From positions 1 through 64,000 of the forward strand of contig CAOKVX010000012.1 in assembly GCA_948472945.1 (NCBI GenBank): 64,000 bases of DNA, written 5' to 3'. Below, one piece after another: positions 52,526 to 59,826 of the stretch. The stretch's first letter is position 1. The number at the start of each line of letters is the position of its first letter. A program made the translations under genes and the position numbers. This DNA comes from an uncultured Clostridia bacterium. Its GTDB lineage: Bacteria > Bacillota > Clostridia > Lachnospirales > Lachnospiraceae. Below the pieces are notes generated by a model, which ran no database searches, had not been told where the DNA came from, and saw only the letters and a program-made list of their open reading frames with translations.

Positions 52526-54001
52526 TCAGATTATTATGCATACAATGCCGCCATTGCTGTCATTTATAACTTTCTGAAGCGTCTCCTGAAGCTTGAGCTG
52601 GCTCTCGTCCGTAAGCTTGTTAATCTTTCCGTCAACGCCTTCCTCGACAAGCTGTTTAATTGTCTTTCCAAATATATTTGTCTCCCAGATTCCCTCAGGG
52701 TTATCTTCCTCATTTGAATTCATATACTCTATCAAGTTCCTTGCAAGTTCCTCGTTGCCGACTATTGGAGCTATTTCCGTCTCAATGTTGGCCTTTATCA
52801 TATGGATAGACGGTGCAACCGCTTTTATCTTTACTCCAAATTTGTTGCCATGCCTTATAACTTCCGGCTGCTCTATGCTTATATCTTTCATCGACGGTGC
52901 AACGACGCCGTAGCCTGTCGCATTTACCCTCTCAAAAGCATTACCAAGCGCTTCGAGCTCTTTTTTCTTTGACGCAAGCTCTTTTAGTGTTGATATGAGC
53001 TGGTATTCATCTTTTATTGTCATGCCTACAAGCTCGCTGATTATCTGATAGTAGTATCCCTCGTCAAACGATATATTAATCTTAGCCTTTCCGTCTTTAG
53101 GGCTGTAGCCGTCAATCTGAAATGATTTTATGTAATCGCTTTCACATTCAAAATCGTTTTCCTCAAAATCCCGCAGTACGTTTATCCTGTCTATGTAGTT
53201 TCGCACATTTAAAATGAGGTTCTTTTTTACATCATGCTCAACCGACAGCATTTCCACCCACTTAGGTATGCAAAAATCAATGCGCGTAACGCCAAATTCC
53301 ATGAGCACGCTCTTCATAATTTTCGTTATATCGTCTTTTCTGAGCTGCTCGCAATTTACCGTTATAACTTTCACTCCGTGTTTCCTGCGTATTTCATCGG
53401 CGATGGCCAAAGTGTCCTCAGAAAATGGTTTTGTGCTGTTTACCAGCACGACGAACGGCTTATTTATCGCCTTTAACTCCTGTATCGCCTTATCTTCCGC
53501 CTCAACGTAGTTGCCGCGCTCAATATCTCCAAAGCTTCCGTCGGCCGTTATTACTATTCCTATTGTCGAGTGGTCGTTTATTACCTTTCTCGTTCCCTTT
53601 TCAGCAGCCTTGGAAAACGGTATGCTCTCCTCCGACCAGGGCGTTTTTACCATGCGCTCCTGTTCATTTTCTATATGCCCCGTAGCGCCGTTTACCATAA
53701 ATCCCACGCAGTCTATAAGCCTTACTTTCATCTCACAGTCGTCGTTGAGTTTCACAACAGCCGCTTCTTTCGGTATGAACTTAGGCTCCGTAGTCATTAT
53801 CGTAGTGCCCGAAGACGACTGCGGCAGTTCGTCGATTGCCCGCTCCTTACTATGTACATCTTCCATTCCGGGTATAACCAGAGTGTCCATGAATCTCTTA
53901 ATAAATGTCGATTTACCTGTCCTCACCGGGCCGACAACCCCTATGTATATCTCACCTCCGGTTCTCGCCTTTATGTCATTATACACATCATAGCTATCCA
54001 T
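52526..54001 (-). CDS. spoIVA: Stage IV sporulation protein A
   Basis: YNDIKARTGGEIYIGVVGPVRTGKSTFIKRFM and full-length match to the SpoIVA pattern. Confidence 0.97.
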   Translation of the reverse strand: MDSYDVYNDIKARTGGEIYIGVVGPVRTGKSTFIKRFMDTLVIPGMEDVHSKERAIDELPQSSSGTTIMTTEPKFIPKEAAVVKLNDDCEMKVRLIDCVGFMVNGATGHIENEQERMVKTPWSEESIPFSKAAEKGTRKVINDHSTIGIVITADGSFGDIERGNYVEAEDKAIQELKAINKPFVVLVNSTKPFSEDTLAIADEIRRKHGVKVITVNCEQLRKDDITKIMKSVLMEFGVTRIDFCIPKWVEMLSVEHDVKKNLILNVRNYIDRINVLRDFEENDFECESDYIKSFQIDGYSPKDGKAKINISFDEGYYYQIISELVGMTIKDEYQLISTLKELASKKKELEALGNAFERVNATGYGVVAPSMKDISIEQPEVIRHGNKFGVKIKAVAPSIHMIKANIETEIAPIVGNEELARNLIEYMNSNEEDNPEGIWETNIFGKTIKQLVEEGVDGKINKLTDESQLKLQETLQKVINDSNGGIVCIII

Positions 54002-54163
54002 ATCTGCTCCCCTTTCCAGACGTTACATGTCTGATATATGTATATGAACGATTCCTGAAATAATTCATATATTATTATGAGAAAGGGGATAACTATATGA
54101 AAAAAGTTTTATGTACAACAACAAGTGCTATCAGAACAAAATAAACAGATATGGAATATAAAA

Positions 54164-54286
54164 TTAACTGTCTAAATATTTTTTTAGCGCTTTATACAAT
54201 AATATTAATACATAAAATCCGAAACCAAAAAATATTATTCCAAAAACATATAATATAATTGTCAATATTCCGGTTAGTAACAACAT
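54164..54286 (-). CDS. 40-aa hydrophobic small protein immediately downstream of the LytTR gene (not in ORF track)
   Basis: ATG two nt after the LytTR TAA; MLLLTGILTIILYVFGIIFFGFGFYVLILLYKALKKYLDS*. Confidence 0.7.
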   Translation of the reverse strand: MLLLTGILTIILYVFGIIFFGFGFYVLILLYKALKKYLDS

Positions 54287-54288
54287 AA

Positions 54289-54642
54289 TTATTCCTCACT
54301 TTCAATTTTATTTATTAAATCATCCTTATAACGGTCACTAACAAAAATAGTATTCTTTATGTCATTAAATTCTATTTCATCTTTATTTATCAATAAAATC
54401 TTTTTACAATTAACTATATATGATTGATGACATTTAAAAAACGAATTTCGTTTTAAAATATATTCTAATTGATATAATGAGCCATAATATTCAATTATTT
54501 TATTATATAACATAATATAAACCTTTTTACCTTTTTTTTCTATAAAATAAATATCATTAAAATTAATAGAATAAAACAAATATTTATTTTTTATAATTAA
54601 AAAATATGCATCATTATTTTTTCTTAATACTAAATTAGTCAT
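54289..54642 (-). CDS. Stand-alone LytTR-domain DNA-binding protein
   Basis: NDIYFIEKKGKKVYIMLYNKIIEYYGSLYQLEYIL-KRNSFFKCHQSYIVNCKKI...SDRYKDDLINKI; no receiver domain; start at MTNLVLRKN after GGGAAGG. Confidence 0.88.
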   Translation of the reverse strand: MTNLVLRKNNDAYFLIIKNKYLFYSINFNDIYFIEKKGKKVYIMLYNKIIEYYGSLYQLEYILKRNSFFKCHQSYIVNCKKILLINKDEIEFNDIKNTIFVSDRYKDDLINKIESEE

Positions 54643-54977
54643 TATAATTACCTTCCCATTAAACTCTTTTTTCAGATTAATTATAAATAATATAGTTATT
54701 TTTGTCAATAAATCTTATATTTCATTCCAATTATTTATCTATATATTACAATTTCAACCTTATATTGTTTTAGATATATATAATAATTTCTAGAAATTTA
54801 TTTCTATTGTTTTTGTCAAATATATCATATGTAGAACATTGAAAAAAGAATATTTTTGCGGGATTAGTCAAGTGATTTGATATAAGGTAGACATGATTTT
54901 TTAATAAAATAAATACTGAAATCTTGAGCTTTAAGATTCTGAAAGATTATAAAATTAATATACAAGGGGGAATGTAA

Positions 54978-55358
54978 ATGAAATCATTTAAGAAAACAAT
55001 ATGTTTGATAATGTGTATAGCCATATTAGGCTCATTATCATCAAAAACTGCATTTGCAGCTCAAGTAACACTTACAGGAAGTGCAGGTTATCCATTTTGT
55101 ACAGTTAATGTAAATGTACCAATTACATATGATGATGGTACTAAAACAATAACAAAAGTTGGAAAGCCCAAAGTCTTTTTAAATGGATTAAATTTAATCT
55201 ATAGTGTTAAATATATTTCTAAAGATGTAAATTATTCTAAAGATAAAAAAACCGTATATATAAATGTTTATTATCAATTGTCTTCTCCTATGTGGAATAC
55301 AACAAATACTATATCATTAAAATATGGTAATCATGGTGGAGGTGGCGGAAAATTTTAA
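54978..55358 (+). CDS. Secreted 126-aa protein with HGGGGGKF C-terminus, unknown function
   Basis: Signal peptide MKSFKKTICLIMCIAILGSLSSKTAFAA; RBS AAGGGGG. Confidence 0.75.
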   Translation: MKSFKKTICLIMCIAILGSLSSKTAFAAQVTLTGSAGYPFCTVNVNVPITYDDGTKTITKVGKPKVFLNGLNLIYSVKYISKDVNYSKDKKTVYINVYYQLSSPMWNTTNTISLKYGNHGGGGGKF

Positions 55359-55684
55359 AATTAACAGAAAATATGTACGTATTTATATGTGTTCTTAAAA
55401 CTATTACCACTCTACCGTGAGTCATTATACCATACATGTAATGTCAAGGTCAGGAAATATTCTATCTCAGAATCTTTCTCCTTTTTCTTGACAATAGTAT
55501 GGAGGTAGTGTATAACAAATCCTTGACATCCTTACAAAATAGTGCCCATACAATTGGTACTTGCATTCCATTATGTATGGGCTAATTATTTATAGGTTTT
55601 TGCTTCTAAAATGAGTGCATCTAATTATTCTTTATACTCAAATTAAACATTCAAGATTTACCGTTTTGTTTATTGGCTCTGCGT

Positions 55685-56404
55685 CTATTTCCACGGTCTG
55701 GTTTTGCCAAGCCAGCCTTGCTCTGCCCAATACTTCCCATCGAGATATTCAGGGTCATTTTTATGTAGTGTTTGCTGCATCAAACGGCAAACGGAAAACT
55801 TAGTCTTTGTAATCAAATTTGTGTATGCAGGTTTTGTATAGTCTATCTGCGCGAACTTATGAGATAGCTTTTTCATTTTTCCGGTCAGTTTCGCCCGCTT
55901 CTTTTCGGAAAGTCTTTCCCAAACAATATCGCACATCAATGCACCGGTGAATATTCCCATTTTAGAAATTCCCCACCAAGATAAGCTGTGCTTTATATCC
56001 TTTGCCGCAGATTTTGCCCCTGCGCCTAAACACTGTGTGATGATAACCGCCCGTTTTCCAAACATTTCGGGGGCGGGACGGTGGTTCAGCCATCGGTAAG
56101 CAAAATGGTCAAGAAACGCTTTCATCGCTCCCGTAGCGTGAAACACATATGCAGGAGAAGTCATTACAATTAAATCTGCTTCCAAGAGCGATTTGTCAAT
56201 TTTTCCGATGTATTCTGCGTCTTTGCAGATGTTTTCGCCTTTTATCATACAGTTTACACAGCCATTGCAGAAACTGGGACAATCTTTTGGAAGATAATAT
56301 TCCGTAATGTTTGCATTTTCCCTAAAATCGGTTAAAAACATTTCTTTTAACCGATAGGTTACACCGTGCTTTTCTGTTCCGTTTATAACCGTTATGTTCA
56401 TCAT
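55685..56404 (-). CDS. Flavodoxin-like NAD(P)H-dependent reductase
   Basis: MMNITVINGTEKHGVTYRL...CVNCMIKGENIC...SPAYVFHATGAMKAFLDHFAYRW; start overlaps the TetR stop. Confidence 0.9.
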   Translation of the reverse strand: MMNITVINGTEKHGVTYRLKEMFLTDFRENANITEYYLPKDCPSFCNGCVNCMIKGENICKDAEYIGKIDKSLLEADLIVMTSPAYVFHATGAMKAFLDHFAYRWLNHRPAPEMFGKRAVIITQCLGAGAKSAAKDIKHSLSWWGISKMGIFTGALMCDIVWERLSEKKRAKLTGKMKKLSHKFAQIDYTKPAYTNLITKTKFSVCRLMQQTLHKNDPEYLDGKYWAEQGWLGKTRPWK

Positions 56405-56976
56405 TATTCCCCCAAAATATCGTGTAAAATTTGTGTGTGCCACGCCCGGCGTTTTTCTTTTTGAATCAAATCAACATCAAGTATTTCTGATGCCGTTTCA
56501 TACCGAAGAAAAGTCTGCTGCATAACCGAAATCAGGCAAAAAGTCTTTCTTTTTACGGTATGTTCATCCCAATCCGGACGGCAGGCGGCGACAAGAGGAA
56601 GATATGCAGCGTAAGTTCTGTGAGTGTTGTCGTCTGGCTTCGGATTTTTCATATCGGTAAGCGCCGAAATTCTGGAAACTGCATAATGCTCGAACAGAAA
56701 ATCAAAAGTCATGCTGCCGAGATATTCTAATTTTTCAAAAGGCGTAAAGCCCTCTGTTTTCTCTTGAATACTCTGAAATTGCTCAACAATCCTATTTATG
56801 ATACGCTCAACGCATATTTCAATAAGTTTATCTTTGTTCCCAAAATGATAATTCACAAGACCCAACCCGACGCCTGCCTTTTTGGATATTTCACGGACGG
56901 TAATTGTATCTAAATCTTCGCCTTTTTCCTCGATGAGTGCAATCGTTGTCTGTATTATTATTTCTTTATTATCCAT
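56404..56976 (-). CDS. TetR/AcrR-family regulator (start at MDNKEII)
   Basis: IIIQTTIALIEEKGEDLDTITVREISKKAGVGLGLVNYHFGNKDKL. Confidence 0.92.
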   Translation of the reverse strand: MDNKEIIIQTTIALIEEKGEDLDTITVREISKKAGVGLGLVNYHFGNKDKLIEICVERIINRIVEQFQSIQEKTEGFTPFEKLEYLGSMTFDFLFEHYAVSRISALTDMKNPKPDDNTHRTYAAYLPLVAACRPDWDEHTVKRKTFCLISVMQQTFLRYETASEILDVDLIQKEKRRAWHTQILHDILGE

Positions 56977-56990
56977 ATGCACACGCCTCC

Positions 56991-57037
56991 TGAACATCGT
57001 TCAACACAATTATACTGAACAATGTTCAAAAAGTCAA
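56991..57037 (-). promoter_or_regulatory. TetR-autoregulated promoter: TTGACT-N17-TATAAT with two TGAACANNGTTCA operators
   Basis: -35 at 57032-57037, -10 at 57009-57014, operators 57016-57028 and 56991-57003. Confidence 0.8.
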
Positions 57038-57186
57038 TGGGCAATGCAAATGTATGAAAGGTGTTAAAAATTTATTTAATACTATCAGCGTAAAAAATGA
57101 AGCTGATGTTTCAAAATCAGGGGCTGTAGTCAAAATGAGCGAAAAGCGTAATTTCGCCTTTCGCCCATTTTCCTAATGTAAATTAT

Positions 57187-57873
57187 TTAATTTACTTTTT
57201 TAATACTCCTCATTATATCCGGTCCCGTTATTCTGCAAACTTCTCCGTTTTTCTCAAGGGTGTCGTAATTGAAGTTTATATATGTGCTTACTCTATCTCC
57301 TACAAAAAATCCCTCAAGTTTTATATTGTAAACTTCCGTTTCAATGTATTTTATATTTTCACCAAGAACAGACTGCGGCTCATTTACTTTTAATCTGACA
57401 ATTGAAGTATCATCCGTTTTTAATGTTATGCTTTCTATTGAAAGTTTATTTATCATTATTATACCGCCTGGTGTAACTTTATTAGCATAATTTGGCGGAT
57501 TGTTATCCGGTGTGTTAGTTGGCTGTGTATCAATCGGCTGCGGTGTGTCAGTAGGTTGTGGTAAACTTTCACTATCTTTGTTGTCTGGCTGCTTCTTATT
57601 CATAACAACAAATTTATACTTAACTGTCTTTTTTCCTCTCTTAATTTTTACAACACATTTACCTTTTTTAACAGCTGTTATTTTACCTTTTTTTCCGACT
57701 TTAATTATCTTTGACTTGCACCTTATGATTTTACTGTTTGAATTTAATTTGATATGGTATGATTCCCCCTTTTCAAGTTTTATCGTCTTCGCATTACTTT
57801 TTTCAGAAAAAAACATAACAAGCAGACATATACAACATATCACCAAAACATTACATATCAACCTTTTCTTCAC
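57187..57873 (-). CDS. Secreted protein with BIG_2-like segment and Pro/Thr linker
   Basis: Signal anchor; GKKGKITAVKKGKCVVKIKRGKKTVKYKFVV; TDTPQPIDTQPTNTP linker. Confidence 0.6.
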   Translation of the reverse strand: MKKRLICNVLVICCICLLVMFFSEKSNAKTIKLEKGESYHIKLNSNSKIIRCKSKIIKVGKKGKITAVKKGKCVVKIKRGKKTVKYKFVVMNKKQPDNKDSESLPQPTDTPQPIDTQPTNTPDNNPPNYANKVTPGGIIMINKLSIESITLKTDDTSIVRLKVNEPQSVLGENIKYIETEVYNIKLEGFFVGDRVSTYINFNYDTLEKNGEVCRITGPDIMRSIKKVN

Positions 57874-58102
57874 AATAACATACCTCCCTGATTTTTAGGA
57901 TTTTATTGCTTTAAGTATCTTAAATATATTGTAACATAACAATATATTATCTTTCAACATACATCTATTTTTTTATACAACAAATTATACGGGTATAATT
58001 TCACACATAATAAAATCCGGTTTGCGCTAATAATAGTAATATTTATCCCCGCTATGTACTAAAATGATAGTAAGTACCTAAAATATAATAGAAAGGAAAT
58101 AT

Positions 58103-59323
58103 ATGAATCAAAAACATATACTAATCAGAAAAATATCCGCAATATTAATTATCTTTGCCATCGTTATTACATCCGTGCTAAGCAGTCCAATAACTGCAAG
58201 CTGCGAGGAGACGGGCCTAAATGTAACGTCTGACGCCGCTGTTGTAATAGAAGGCTCGACCGGTGCCATCTTGTATGAAAAGAATAAAGATAAGGAGCTG
58301 ATTCCCGCAAGCATAACGAAAATCATGACTCTGATTCTTATATTTGAGGCTATTGATTCAGGCAAAATCAGCCTTACAGATAATGTGACGGTCAGCGAAT
58401 ACGCCGCTTCGATGGGCGGTTCGCAGGTTTTTTTGGAGCCGGGCGAGACACAGACGGTAGATACAATGATAAAATGTATATCAATAGCAAGCGCAAACGA
58501 CGCATGTGTTGCAATGTCAGAGCTGATTGCCGGGAGCGAGCCCGCGTTTGTCGAGATGATGAACAACAAGGCGGCAGAACTTGGAATGGAACACACGCAC
58601 TTTATGAACTGCAACGGACTTGACGATACGATTGAGTCGGGCCATTACACAAGCGCATACGACGTCGCCCTTATGTCAAGGGAGTTAATAATGAAACATC
58701 CGCAGATTTCCAATTATTCTACTGTATGGATGGACACGATAACTCATGTAAACAGAAAAGGTGAGAGCAAGGAATTCGGCCTGACCAATACCAACAAGCT
58801 TGTAAGGACTTACGATGGAATTACCGGACTTAAAACCGGCTCGACAGCCAAGGCAAAATACTGTCTCTCTGCGTCGGCAAGGAGAAATAATATGGACATA
58901 ATAGCCGTTGTCATGGCTGCGCCTGACCATAAAACGAGGTTCAGCCTCGCCGCCTCCCTGTTAGATTTCGGTTTTGGAAATTGTAACCTGTACACTGACA
59001 AACATGAAGATTTTGTCTGTACTCCCGTAAAGCTAAAACAAAGCCTTGTAAAAGAATTGGAATACGAGCCCGAGGGCAGCTACTCGCACGTGTTTGTAAA
59101 CGGCGAGGACGAGAGCCAGATTACAAAGGAGATAAAAATACCAGAAGTATTGGATGCTCCGATAGCGGCAGGCGAAAAAATAGGTTCGATAGAATATTAT
59201 TATTCAGGAACAAGTATAGGCTCGGTAGGACTTGTTGCAAAAAATGATGCTCCGGAGGCGTCATTTACAGACTACTTCGGAGCACTGATAAAATCCTACA
59301 TATCGCTCAGATATTTTTCATAA
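58103..59323 (+). CDS. D-alanyl-D-alanine carboxypeptidase (DacF-like PBP)
   Basis: [19 protein letters not shown] motifs. Confidence 0.95.
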   Translation: MNQKHILIRKISAILIIFAIVITSVLSSPITASCEETGLNVTSDAAVVIEGSTGAILYEKNKDKELIPASITKIMTLILIFEAIDSGKISLTDNVTVSEYAASMGGSQVFLEPGETQTVDTMIKCISIASANDACVAMSELIAGSEPAFVEMMNNKAAELGMEHTHFMNCNGLDDTIESGHYTSAYDVALMSRELIMKHPQISNYSTVWMDTITHVNRKGESKEFGLTNTNKLVRTYDGITGLKTGSTAKAKYCLSASARRNNMDIIAVVMAAPDHKTRFSLAASLLDFGFGNCNLYTDKHEDFVCTPVKLKQSLVKELEYEPEGSYSHVFVNGEDESQITKEIKIPEVLDAPIAAGEKIGSIEYYYSGTSIGSVGLVAKNDAPEASFTDYFGALIKSYISLRYFS

Positions 59324-59808
59324 CCGCAGCTTTCAAGCTTTTCACATTTGGACGCAACGCTGTCTTTCATGGATTCCGAGTAATTCTTTAACTTTTCAAG
59401 AAGTCCGGAATCTGTGATTGCCAGCATTTTGAGCGCGAGAAGCGCAGCATTTTTCGCACCGTTTATTGCAACCGTTGCAACCGGAATACCGGACGGCATC
59501 TGCACAATCGAATAAAGCGAATCTACTCCGCCAAGAGACTTCGTGTGAATCGGAACTCCGATTACCGGCAGCGGGAACAGCGCCGCACACATTCCCGGCA
59601 AGTGGGCCGCTCCGCCAGCGCCCGCTATTATTACCGATACGCCCCTGTCTTTAGCCGACTTCGCATAATCAACAAATATATCCGGCATACGGTGAGCCGA
59701 TATTATTTTCATCTCATAATCAACGCCAAACTCCTCAAGCATCTTTGCAGCCTGGCTCATTATCTGCAGGTCGGAATCGCTGCCCATAACTATACTTACT
59801 TTAGACAT
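59296..59808 (-). CDS. purE: N5-carboxyaminoimidazole ribonucleotide mutase
   Basis: [36 protein letters not shown]. Confidence 0.97.
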   Translation of the reverse strand: MSKVSIVMGSDSDLQIMSQAAKMLEEFGVDYEMKIISAHRMPDIFVDYAKSAKDRGVSVIIAGAGGAAHLPGMCAALFPLPVIGVPIHTKSLGGVDSLYSIVQMPSGIPVATVAINGAKNAALLALKMLAITDSGLLEKLKNYSESMKDSVASKCEKLESCGYEKYLSDM

Positions 59809-59826
59809 ATTTTCTCTCTCCTTTGT

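Noticed and set aside
53425-54034. Plus-strand ORFs antisense to spoIVA (53425..53685, 53511..53993, 53570..54034)
   Set aside because: Compositional shadows of a well-supported coding gene; no recognisable protein pattern.
57054-57176. 40-codon plus-strand ORF MKGVKNLFNTISVKNEADVSKSGAVVKMSEKRNFAFRPFS
   Set aside because: No convincing RBS, and the 3' end overlaps a terminator-like hairpin of the opposite gene.
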